This document shows, in pieces, positions 9,616 through 17,286 of a DNA stretch of 64,000 bases; position 1 is the first letter of the stretch, and each line of letters starts with the position of its first letter. Source of the DNA: FEB-10 sp963710645 (GTDB lineage: Bacteria > Acidobacteriota > Thermoanaerobaculia > Thermoanaerobaculales > Sulfomarinibacteraceae); assembly GCA_963710645.1 (NCBI GenBank), contig CAVQBD010000006.1, positions 62,001 to 126,000 of the forward strand, written 5' to 3'. Under the pieces are notes generated by a model, which saw nothing but the letters and a program-made list of their open reading frames with translations, made no database searches and had not been told where the DNA came from. A program made the position numbers and the translations under genes.

Positions 9616-10182
9616 TTGAAGATCGGTAAAGACGTCACGATTCACTCGTCGGTGAAGATCATCAATTCTGAAAAAATCACGATGGGAGATGCGGTCATCG
9701 TGGATGATTTTGTGTTGCTTTTTGGAGGCAAAGGCGTCTCTATAGGGAACTTTATCCATATTGCGGCTTTTTCGAGTATCGGCGGTGGCGGTGAGTTGGT
9801 GATGGGAGATTTTTCTGGTCTTTCCATGGGAGTTCGAGTGTACACTGGGAATGAGGACTACTCGGGAGAGAGCTTTACAAACCCGACACTGCCCGCTCCC
9901 TATCGGCAACCGATTCGGTCCTTCGTTCGGATCGAGAAGTTCGCAGTTGTGGGTGCGAATAGCGTGATCTTGCCCGGTGTGACGATCGGTGAAGGTGCTG
10001 TGGTCGGCGCGAATTCTCTGATCTTGAAAGACTGTAAACCGTGGACGGTATATCTCGGAAATCCGGCGCGCCCTGTTCGAGAGAGGCCGAGTAGAAAACT
10101 TCTAGAAATGGAAGAAAAATTGAGGAAAGAGATTTACGACGCGAACGGTGAATATATTCCGAGATCCGAGAGGGAAATATGA
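9616..10182 (+). CDS. Hexapeptide-repeat O-acyltransferase, AT-rich
   Basis: A 188-residue left-handed beta-helix acyltransferase (WbbJ/CatB-like). The isoleucine-patch repeats are clear (VGANSVILPGVTIGEGAVVG), and the C-terminal NPARPVRERP resembles the usual 'GNPAR..' ending. The start is a TTG at 9616, supported by an AGGAGG Shine-Dalgarno at 9606-9610, five to six bases upstream. Codons are much AT-richer than in the flanking pgl-like genes, as is the leader from about 9535 to 10200. This suggests a separately acquired gene inserted between pglC and pglD. It probably O-acetylates a glycan sugar. Confidence 0.85.
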   Translation: MKIGKDVTIHSSVKIINSEKITMGDAVIVDDFVLLFGGKGVSIGNFIHIAAFSSIGGGGELVMGDFSGLSMGVRVYTGNEDYSGESFTNPTLPAPYRQPIRSFVRIEKFAVVGANSVILPGVTIGEGAVVGANSLILKDCKPWTVYLGNPARPVRERPSRKLLEMEEKLRKEIYDANGEYIPRSEREI

Positions 10183-10291
10183 CACGGAAGCGGCGACTCG
10201 TACAAAGGGACGTACAGGCAAACAGGTGGAATGAGGACTCACCCTCCTTCAACAAAGGGCCGCTGGGCAATCGGTGTCCGGGGAGGTGTTC

Positions 10292-10915
10292 GTGACGGCC
10301 AAGGGACGCCTGGTGGTGCTGGGCGCCGGAGGGCACGGCAAGGTGCTGGTGAGCGCCGCCCAGGAGGAGGGCTGGCACGTGATCGGAGTCCTCGACGATG
10401 ACCCGTCGCTGAAGGGTCAGGACGTTCTTGGAACCGAGATCATGGGAGGCGTGGACCTTCTCGGCCGGCTCGATTTCGACGCGGCCGTGATCGGTGTCGG
10501 AGCCAACAGGGCCAGGCAGGCGTTTGCCGGGAGGATCCGGACGAAATGGACTACTGTGATCCACCCCTCGGCGGTGGTCCACCCGGACGCCGTCATAGGT
10601 GTGGGGACCGTGATCTTCGCCGGGGCCATCGTCCAGCCCGGTTCCGTGATCGGTGACCATGTAATCCTCAACACCGGCGCGTCGGTTGATCATGACTGTC
10701 GCATCGGGAGTTTCGCCCATGTGGCCCCCGGGTGCGCCCTGGCAGGACACGTGACGGTTGGAGAAGGCGCGTTCGTGGGTATCGGCTCCACCGCCATACC
10801 GGGTGCCGTGATCGGGGCCTGGGCCACGGTCGGCGCCGGAGCATCGGTGGTTCAACCGGTGGAGGACGGGATGACCGTGGTGGGCGTTCCGGCGCACCCG
10901 GTGTATCGGACCTGA
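10292..10915 (+). CDS. pglD: PglD/NeuD-like sugar N-acetyltransferase
   Basis: About 207 residues. An N-terminal Rossmann-like UDP-sugar-binding domain starts RLVVLGAGGHGKVLVSAAQE. A left-handed beta-helix follows, with acetyl-CoA site and the catalytic His in NTGASVDHDCRIGSFAHVAP. PglD acetylates the 4-amino group of UDP-4-amino-2,4,6-trideoxyhexose to give UDP-di-N-acetylbacillosamine. The GTG at 10292 has GGAGG five bases upstream; an in-frame GTG at 10274 is an alternative start. It lies four bases before the aminotransferase gene. Confidence 0.85.
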   Translation: MTAKGRLVVLGAGGHGKVLVSAAQEEGWHVIGVLDDDPSLKGQDVLGTEIMGGVDLLGRLDFDAAVIGVGANRARQAFAGRIRTKWTTVIHPSAVVHPDAVIGVGTVIFAGAIVQPGSVIGDHVILNTGASVDHDCRIGSFAHVAPGCALAGHVTVGEGAFVGIGSTAIPGAVIGAWATVGAGASVVQPVEDGMTVVGVPAHPVYRT

Positions 10916-10918
10916 GCC

Positions 10919-12047
10919 GTGGGTCGCATCTACCTTTCACCACCGCACATGGGCGGCGACGAGTTGGACCTGGTTCGGGAGACCTTCGAGTCCAACTGGA
11001 TCGCCCCGCTCGGCCCTCAGGTGGACGCATTCGAGCGGGAGTTTGCCGCAACTGTCGAGGTGCCGCACGCGGCGGCGCTGTCATCGGGAACCGCCGGGCT
11101 GCACCTCGCGTTGGAATTGACGGGGGTGGGCCGGGGTGACACGGTCGTGTGCCCGACGCTGACCTTTTCGGCCACGGCCAACGCCATCACTTACGTCGGG
11201 GCGGAGCCGGTGTTCGTGGACTCGGACGACGCCAGCTGGAATCTGGATCCAGAATTGCTCCGCCGAGGAACTCGACGCGGCCGCGCGCTCCGGGAAGCAG
11301 CACGCCGCCGTGATTGCCGTGGACCTCTATGGCCAGTGCGCCGACTACGGGCAGATCGTTCATCTGTGCGCCGAGTACGATGTTCCGTTGATAGAGGACG
11401 CGGCCGAGGGTCTGGGGGCGACGTGCAATGATCGGCCTGCCGGCGGCTTTGGCCGCTGCGGGGTGTTTTCATTCAACGGCAACAAGATCATCACGACCTC
11501 CGGCGGCGGCATGCTGGTGTCGGACGACCAAGCTCTTGTGGCCCGGGCACGCTATCTGGCGACCCAGGCCCGCGACCCGGCGCCTCACTATCAACACTCG
11601 GCCATCGGTTACAACTACCGCATGAGCAACGTCTTGGCGGCCATCGGCAGGGGCCAACTCCGGGTGCTCGTGGATCGGGTGGCGGCTCGGCGCGCCAACT
11701 TCGACCACTACCGCCGCGCGCTCGGTGATCTGCCGGGAGTGGAGTTCATGCCCGAGACATCGTACGGCCGTTGCACCCGGTGGCTCACCTGTCTGACCAT
11801 TGATCCTGCTTTGTCTGGCGTGACCCGCGAGGACCTCCGCCTCGCCCTCGAGGTCGAGGACATCGAAGCCCGGCCGGTGTGGAAGCCCATGCACCTGCAG
11901 CCCGTGTTTCAAGGCTGCCGCGTCCGGGGTGGCGACATCGCGTCGCGACTTTTTGATCACGGCCTGTGTCTGCCGAGTGGATCAAGCTTGACCGAGGAGG
12001 ACCGGAATCGTGTGATCGGCATTTTTCGGGGTCGATTTGGAGACTGA
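10919..12047 (+). CDS. pglE: PglE-like DegT/DnrJ/EryC1/StrS aminotransferase, one frame shift
   Basis: A PLP-dependent sugar 4-aminotransferase. The N-terminal part reads IYLSPPHMGGDELDLVRETF and SSGTAGLHLALELTGVGRGD. Frame then slips near 11258, where AEELDAAARSGKQHAAVIAV takes over. The PLP-binding Lys is in FSFNGNKIITTSGGGM, and YNYRMSNVLAAIGRGQL is typical of the family. The composite is about 376 residues, normal for the family. In the pgl pathway it aminates the 4-keto product of PglF using glutamate. The GTG at 10919 is four bases from the pglD-like stop. Confidence 0.88.
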
Positions 12048-12062
12048 CGACTGACGGCTGAC

Positions 12063-13982
12063 ATGAACGACGATTTACACCACCGCCATCAGTACGCGAC
12101 GGAGGATGAGCCCAGACACCACGTTCCATGGGAACGCTTCCTCAGCCGTCCGTTCCAGTATGTGATGGACCTCTGCGTCCTGACTCTTGCCTTCTTGGTG
12201 GCCTACCAGCTCCGCTTCGAGTTTGAGATCCCAGAATTCTACAGCCGCGCCATTCCGGTCCAGCTGCCGCTGGCTGTGCTCATCCAGTTCGCCGCCCTGA
12301 ACCTGGTGGGGGTCTACTCCTTTGTGTGGCGCTACGTCGGCATGTCCGAGGTCAAGCCGTTCCTCAAGGCTGCGGTGTGGTCGGTGCTGCCGATCCTCGT
12401 GCTCCGTCTGCTGCTCCCCGAGCACCTTGGACTGCTGCGCATGCCGATCTCGGTGATCGTGACCGACACGATCTTCGCATTCGGTGGAGTTCTTGGGCTT
12501 CGGGTCATTCGCCGCAGCTTGTACGAGCGTTATGAGCGGAAGCTCCACAAGGAAAATGGCTTCGGCGAGACTTTGCCGGTGTTGCTCGTGGGCGCGGGGA
12601 AGGCCGGGCTTCTGGCGGCAAAGGAGATCCAGAGCCGTGGGGACATGAACGTGAAGATCGTGGGCTTTGTCGATGACGCCAAGACAAAGCAGGGAACCGT
12701 TATCCAGGGTGTCCGGGTGATCGGCACGACCCATGATCTCCCCCGTTTGGTAACCGAGCACCACATCGACCACGTGGTCATCACCATCGTCAAGGCGTCG
12801 AGGACCCAGATACGGCGCATCGTGCAGATCTGTGAGCAGATCCCGGTCAAGGCTCGGATCATCCCTGGGCTCTATGAGATCCTGTCGGGCGATGTGGAGA
12901 TCAGCCGTCTCCAGGACCTTCAGATCGAGGACCTTCTGGGCCGCGACCAGGTCCACCTCGACGAAGAGGGGGTCAGAGGGTTCCTCGCGGGGAAAACGGT
13001 CATGATTACCGGGGCCGGTGGTTCCATCGGCTCCGAACTTGCCCGCCAGGCGGCGCGGTTTGGTGTCGGGACCTTGTTGTTGGTGGAACGTGCCGAGTTC
13101 GCGCTCTTCGACATCGACCGCGAATTGCGCGAGGCCCGGCCCGATCTGTCCATCGTGCCGCTCGTGGCAAACGTTTCGGATGAGACACGGATGCGGCCCC
13201 TTTTCGAGGCCTACCGGCCGGCGGTGGTGGTGCACGCGGCGGCACACAAACACGTGCCGATGATGGAGTCCAATCCGTGCGAGGCGGTGAGCAACAACAT
13301 CCTCGCCACACGGCTCCTGGGGGAGATTGCCGGGGAGTTCGAAGCCGAGGCTTTTATCCAGATCTCCACCGACAAGGCGGTCAACCCGACATCGGTGATG
13401 GGCGCCTCGAAAAGGGTCGCCGAGCTGGTGGTCCAGGATCTCAATCCGCGCTACAGCACGCACTTCATTTCGGTTCGGTTCGGCAACGTGCTCGGGTCCG
13501 CCGGTTCGGTGATCCCCATCTTCAAGGAGCAGATCCTCAAGGGCGGACCGGTGACCGTGACCGATCCGGAAATGACCCGCTACTTCATGACCATCCCCGA
13601 GGCGGCCCAGCTCGTGCTCGAGGCCGGCGCCATCGGCCAGGGTGGCGAGATTTTCGTGCTGGACATGGGCGAACCGGTCCGCATTCTCGATATGGCCAAC
13701 GAGATGATCAGGCTGTTCAACCTCAGACCGAATGAGGACATCGAGGTCGTTTTCACAGGGGTCCGACCGGGTGAGAAGCTCTTCGAGGAACTCGCCGCTC
13801 TGGACGAGAACCACACCAGGACCCGGCACCCGAAGATCTTCATCGGCACCATCAACACCTATCCGGACCGTCAGGTTCGAGAGGCCCTGGAACGGTTCGA
13901 GGAATTGGGCGTATTCGGCAGGGAGAAGGAGCTGAGGCGGTTCTTGAACGAACTCCTGCCCGAGGCGACGATCACCGAGTAG
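12063..13982 (+). CDS. pglF: PglF/CapD-like UDP-GlcNAc 4,6-dehydratase
   Basis: A 639-residue membrane-anchored nucleotide-sugar dehydratase. Four N-terminal membrane helices (about residues 30-150) are followed by a CoA-binding-like Rossmann domain (VLLVGAGKAGLLAAKEIQSR, about 170-190). Next is the NAD-binding short-chain dehydrogenase domain (MITGAGGSIGSELARQAA, about 312-330). The active site has the variant typical of PglF/WbpM, STDKAVNPTSVMGASKR, with Met replacing the usual Tyr. It converts UDP-GlcNAc to UDP-2-acetamido-2,6-dideoxy-4-hexulose, the first step of bacillosamine synthesis. The ATG at 12063 lies 15 bases after the aminotransferase; the operon ends in the terminator at 14011-14040. 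Confidence 0.92.
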   Translation: MNDDLHHRHQYATEDEPRHHVPWERFLSRPFQYVMDLCVLTLAFLVAYQLRFEFEIPEFYSRAIPVQLPLAVLIQFAALNLVGVYSFVWRYVGMSEVKPFLKAAVWSVLPILVLRLLLPEHLGLLRMPISVIVTDTIFAFGGVLGLRVIRRSLYERYERKLHKENGFGETLPVLLVGAGKAGLLAAKEIQSRGDMNVKIVGFVDDAKTKQGTVIQGVRVIGTTHDLPRLVTEHHIDHVVITIVKASRTQIRRIVQICEQIPVKARIIPGLYEILSGDVEISRLQDLQIEDLLGRDQVHLDEEGVRGFLAGKTVMITGAGGSIGSELARQAARFGVGTLLLVERAEFALFDIDRELREARPDLSIVPLVANVSDETRMRPLFEAYRPAVVVHAAAHKHVPMMESNPCEAVSNNILATRLLGEIAGEFEAEAFIQISTDKAVNPTSVMGASKRVAELVVQDLNPRYSTHFISVRFGNVLGSAGSVIPIFKEQILKGGPVTVTDPEMTRYFMTIPEAAQLVLEAGAIGQGGEIFVLDMGEPVRILDMANEMIRLFNLRPNEDIEVVFTGVRPGEKLFEELAALDENHTRTRHPKIFIGTINTYPDRQVREALERFEELGVFGREKELRRFLNELLPEATITE

Positions 13983-14010
13983 AACAGCGCCGGCTCTCTC
14001 GCGGGCACCC

Positions 14011-14040
14011 AACGCAGCGCACGTCGCTGCGTTTTTCTTT
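14011..14040 (+). terminator. Rho-independent terminator of the pgl-like operon
   Basis: A perfect nine-base stem (AACGCAGCG / CGCTGCGTT) with a CACGT loop is followed directly by TTTTTCTTT. It lies 28 bases after the pglF-like stop. Confidence 0.9.
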
Positions 14041-14144
14041 ATCCCGAGCAGTGTTGGATGGGATCTGGCGGTGGCGGTTGACATCTTCACCGCCCATAGC
14101 CACCATCCGGGCCGAGGGGCGTCACATCAGACCGGCAGGAGTCA

Positions 14145-14950
14145 TCAGCGATCGGGACGGAACAGCCGACTGAACCTCGTGCGGAGGAGGGAAAGAGGAG
14201 AGACCGGGAGACCGAGCCAGTTGGTGATCCCGAGTTCCAAGGCTGTGTCGTACGGCGAGGTCTTTCGGTCGAGCCGTTGGGCCATGCTAGGTGTGTCGTA
14301 CCAGGTGCCGTCCTCGTTGGCGGAATATGCTGCGGCGCAGAATAGGACGGTCTCCACGTTGGATGGATCCTGCGGGCAGTCTGATGTCCGGGCGGCCACA
14401 AATGCCGGACCGGGTATTCGCACCGTGTGCCCGGCCATCTCCACCTCGCTCGTTTTTTGCTGGAGAAGCTCGAAGAGTGAGCCAGCACTTCCCAGCGCAC
14501 GCCACGGTGACCCGGCAAGGCCTCGAAATATGTGTCCTCGTCTTTCGGATCCACCATCGGCACCAGCAGGGCGCCCTCGGCCGGGACCAGATCCCAGCGG
14601 CCGAGCACCGCCCTGCCGGCAGAGGATGAGCTGAACACGACGACCGGGACACCGCTCTTTCGGACCTCGGTGGCGATGTCCCCGAGCAAGAGGGCCGTTG
14701 CGTGTTCGAGGGATGCGGCGGCACCCCGGCACTGGGACAGGTTCACGTTGCCGGGGATGTCCCACCCGGCGGCATCATGGATCTCCTTGACCAGGTGCCA
14801 GGCGATACCGCGAAGAAACGTCGGAGTGGCCGAGTCCTCCTCGAAGAGACGGGCGATGTGCAGGGCGCGGGAGACGTCCGGCCCCTCGGGCGCATACCGC
14901 CGGTGCCAGAGTTCGATCACCGTCTGAATTGTCCCGATACTGACCGTCAT
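14145..14950 (-). CDS. Conserved-looking hypothetical protein beside the RiPP cluster, one frame shift
   Basis: Starting at the ATG at 14950, the protein reads MTVSIGTIQTVIELWHRRYA, then GIAWHLVKEIHDAAGWDIPG and VPVVVFSSSSAGRAVLGRWD. Near 14480 the frame must change, after which it runs LFELLQQKTSEVEMAGHTVR to the stop at 14145. The composite is about 267 residues with no membrane segment. I recognise no family. It lies divergently next to the NTP_transf_5-like gene (15066), in the position often held by tailoring genes of lasso-type clusters, so it may belong to that cluster; that is inference. It converges with the pgl-like operon. Confidence 0.6.
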
Positions 14951-15065
14951 GGGGGCATGATAGCTCGACGGTGGTCCGTGCGGTAGCCCCGGGCGGGGCG
15001 TGGCTGACCCTCCGATGGCGAGATCGAGGTATGCTCGAGGTCCAGGTTGCAGAAGGTAGGCTGCG

Positions 15066-16280
15066 ATGGTGCGAAGCCAATTTCGTTTTGATCCCCCCGC
15101 CGCAGAGCCGAGTTCCGAGTTGGTGTGGGTGTTGGCGAGGGCCTTCGGCCCGGTGGACACGCCTCGCGATGATCGGGTGGATCGGGCGGTGCTCTTCGAC
15201 CTCGCCGAACGGCTGGGGCTGACGGAAAGGATCGGGGCACGGATTCCGGCCTCCGTGTTGTATGTCGAGGTGGGAGAAATGGCCGCGGCGGAATTTGCAC
15301 AGGCCCATGGCGACGCCGCCGCTCTGGAACTGGCCTCCTCGGGCTTGTGCCGCAAGCTGGGAGCCCTCGGCCGTGAACTCGGGTTGCCGATCATCGTGAC
15401 AAAGGGTGCGGCGTTGCGGGAGTCCGGCGTCACCGCCACCGGTTCACGGCAGGCATGCGACATAGATGTTCTGACCATCGCGTCACGACTCGACGATCTG
15501 TACGAAGCCCTCGTCTGCGAGGGATACCGGGTGTCGGGAATGCGGGCCGCCGAACACGAGCTTGACGCCCTCTTTCACCCCTCCGGGTTGATGGTCGAGA
15601 TTCATCGATACCTCAGAGGCGTCCGGATCGCAGGCGATCGTTCTGCAACCGCGGATGACCTGCTCGACAACGGGCTCTGTCGAGGATCAGAGTCTGATCC
15701 GGGTGGAGTGCTGGTCCCCGAATCCCAGGTTCTGCTGGCCCACGTGCTGGTCCACGGTATCGCCCAGCACGGAAATGCGCCCTGGTCATACCCGTTGTTG
15801 CGGATGGTGGGGGACGTGCAGGACCTGGGATTGGACCACGAAGGCTGGTCGAGTTTTCTCGCCAGGGAGTGGCGGTGGATCGCCCGGGATGTGAGCCGGG
15901 AGGAGGCCACATCGGTTTGGGAGCTCGGCCATAGGCTCGGGGGCGGGGAGTCTGCCGATGCGATCATTGCCGGCGATGACCCGGTCGGGCTGATGTTGTC
16001 CCACATGGTGGCTGGGACGCTGGATGAGGAATATCAGCGGTCCTTGCGATTTTCGCACCTGGCACGGCCGGTGGCGGGCACAACCGTTGGCCATACGCTG
16101 CTCCGAAAAGTGATGACCAATCTCTGGCTGCGTCGCGGCGAGATCGACCTGATCTACGGACCCCAGCCCAATGCCGGCCGGTACCTGGCCATGCGGCTGT
16201 GGCGCCCCCTGGACCTCGCTCTGCAGGCCGCCGGTTCCATCCGGGCGCGGCGGGCGTTCAAGAAGGGCCGCAGGAAATAG
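15066..16280 (+). CDS. Nucleotidyltransferase-fold protein (NTP_transf_5-like), RiPP-associated
   Basis: A 404-residue protein with the minimal nucleotidyltransferase signature of the 'uncharacterised nucleotidyltransferase' family. The LPIIVTKGAALRESGV segment supplies the 'LKG' element, and ACDIDVLTI near residue 138 supplies the Asp-x-Asp metal site. MVEIHRYL is the later conserved 'E-x-H' part. Family members frequently neighbour lasso-peptide genes or HprK-like kinase/PqqD pairs, where they may nucleotidylate or otherwise tailor the peptide; the reaction is unproven. The start at 15066 has AGAAGG upstream. The C-terminus is Arg/Lys-rich. Confidence 0.82.
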   Translation: MVRSQFRFDPPAAEPSSELVWVLARAFGPVDTPRDDRVDRAVLFDLAERLGLTERIGARIPASVLYVEVGEMAAAEFAQAHGDAAALELASSGLCRKLGALGRELGLPIIVTKGAALRESGVTATGSRQACDIDVLTIASRLDDLYEALVCEGYRVSGMRAAEHELDALFHPSGLMVEIHRYLRGVRIAGDRSATADDLLDNGLCRGSESDPGGVLVPESQVLLAHVLVHGIAQHGNAPWSYPLLRMVGDVQDLGLDHEGWSSFLAREWRWIARDVSREEATSVWELGHRLGGGESADAIIAGDDPVGLMLSHMVAGTLDEEYQRSLRFSHLARPVAGTTVGHTLLRKVMTNLWLRRGEIDLIYGPQPNAGRYLAMRLWRPLDLALQAAGSIRARRAFKKGRRK

Positions 16281-16501
16281 CCTGGTGTTGAAGTCATACG
16301 TGCGATCCACATCATAAAACCAGGACGTCATTTTGCAGTATGCCGTTCGGGATGAACCAACCCGGAACGACCGTCCGGTAGCTGCGATCGGCTCCGATGC
16401 CCAATATGAGATGTGTACATCGACGATGCAATAGTTGACGAATGTCACAAACTCACCGACTATTGTGTGGTCTGATGGTGTGGACGACTGGAGGGCGCAT
16501 C
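16281..16501 (+). other. Untranslated gap before a small gene
   Basis: This 221-base gap holds no convincing gene. A TTGACG at 16435-16440 with AT-richer sequence about 20 bases later (TATTGT) could be a weak promoter for the small gene at 16502, but the spacing is poor. Confidence 0.3.
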
Positions 16502-16714
16502 ATGGCTGAGTTGCACCTCAGTGATCTTGCAGCGGATCTCGAGAGCTATATGGCGGAGTTATCCGCGCGGAGATCCTCAGCGTGCAAGGCCCGGCCCGAG
16601 AACCCCTTCGACGGCCGTGACACCCCGGATCTGTTCACCATCCTGTCCGAACCCTGGAGTGACACCGAGGTCGAGGAGTTTCTCGAGTTGGTGAGAGTGC
16701 CGGAAGCCCTGTAG
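16502..16714 (+). CDS. Small acidic protein, 70 aa, unknown function
   Basis: The ATG at 16502 is preceded by GGAGGG at good spacing, and the gene is followed by a strong terminator. Even so short, it therefore has a complete expression cassette. The product starts MAELHLSDLAADLESYMAEL, contains a single Cys near residue 28, and ends in an acidic helix (DTEVEEFLELVRVPEAL). It has no YxxP...TxG leader pattern and no Gly before a ring acceptor, so I do not read it as a lasso precursor. It lies inside the RiPP-like cluster and could be a second substrate, a regulator or an immunity factor; none can be shown. Confidence 0.6.
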   Translation: MAELHLSDLAADLESYMAELSARRSSACKARPENPFDGRDTPDLFTILSEPWSDTEVEEFLELVRVPEAL

Positions 16715-16740
16715 CTTCATTCCTTGGCAGAGATTTCAAC

Positions 16741-16767
16741 GAGCCCCGATCATCGGGGCTCTTTTCT
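16741..16767 (+). terminator. Rho-independent terminator after the 70-aa gene
   Basis: A nine-base GC-rich stem (GAGCCCCGA / TCGGGGCTC) with a three-base loop is followed by TTTTCT, 26 bases after the stop at 16714. Confidence 0.92.
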
Positions 16768-16788
16768 GTTGGACGCCAGCCAAGTTAC

Positions 16789-16816
16789 ACGTTAAACGTT
16801 GCGCGTTAAACGTCCG
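16789..16816. repeat. Heptanucleotide tandem repeat (ACGTTAA type)
   Basis: Four degenerate seven-base units, CACGTTA AACGTTG CGCGTTA AACGTCC, lie just after the terminator. They are related to the GTTCAAC arrays a few hundred bases further on. Confidence 0.7.
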
Positions 16817-16834
16817 CCCGACCCCGCTTCGACC

Positions 16835-16980
16835 TGTCACCCTGAGCGAGCGAGTTCGACGAGCGAGTCGAAGGGTCTCCTCAAGTAGAAAAGAGAATTC
16901 CTGGGCAAGCATCGCCCGTCTGCACCGGTGGAGATCCTTCGACTACGCGGCCCTTTGGGCCGCTCCGCTCAGGATGACAG
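16835..16980. repeat. Inverted-repeat element (REP/MITE-like)
   Basis: The left end TGTCACCCTGAGCG...TCGAAGGGTCTC is mirrored at the right end by GAGATCCTTCGA...CGCTCAGGATGACA. The two arms of about 45 bases can form a long imperfect hairpin. The right arm contains its own perfect hairpin, GCGGCCC-TTT-GGGCCGC (16947-16963). There is no coding capacity. This 'CTGAGCG ... TCGAAGG' palindrome resembles non-autonomous interspersed repeats seen in several bacterial phyla. Confidence 0.8.
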
Positions 16981-17070
16981 CGATGGGGGTATGCAACGGG
17001 CTCACGCTAAACGTTCCCATCGATCCCCGCCTACTGTCGGACCGAGTGGTTTCGGGGAGGGTGGGTGGGG

Positions 17071-17286
17071 AATTCAGAATTGAAAACTCAAAACTCAGAA
17101 TTCAGCGTCCGACGTTCAACGTTCAACGTTCAACGTTCAACATTCAACATTCGAGATTCCCACCCGCTCCCGCCTGCCGTTGGGGGGGGGTGGTAGGGAA
17201 TTGAGAATTGAGAATTAAGAATTGAAAATTTCCCGTCTCACCCACAAACCCCAACGTTCAACGTTCAACGTTTAACTTTCAACTTC
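17071..17286. repeat. Cluster of heptanucleotide tandem repeats
   Basis: Several seven-base arrays lie back to back: AAAACTC/AGAATTC units (17071-17104), GTTCAAC repeated four times with ATTCAAC variants (17113-17153), GAATTGA/GAATTAA units (17198-17230) and a second GTTCAAC array (17253-17284). The last array runs to the end of the ABC transporter gene. Together with the palindrome before it, this fills the whole convergent gap from 16768 to 17279; no gene is seen there. Confidence 0.85.

Noticed and set aside
12075..14090. A 671-residue open frame antisense to the pglF-like gene
   Set aside because: It is the shadow of a GC-rich, well-conserved gene on +; its translation is Arg/His/Asp-rich with no domain.
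14087..15478. A 463-residue minus-strand open frame
   Set aside because: Only its central part (up to the ATG at 14950) looks like a protein; the first 176 residues are antisense to the nucleotidyltransferase gene.
16502..16714. The 70-aa gene as the lasso precursor
   Set aside because: No YxxP leader, no Thr at -2 before Gly, and no Gly-to-Asp/Glu ring pattern; the 20267-20467 peptide fits better.
17071..17286. Repeat arrays as a CRISPR array
   Set aside because: Units are seven bases with no spacers and no cas genes are present.
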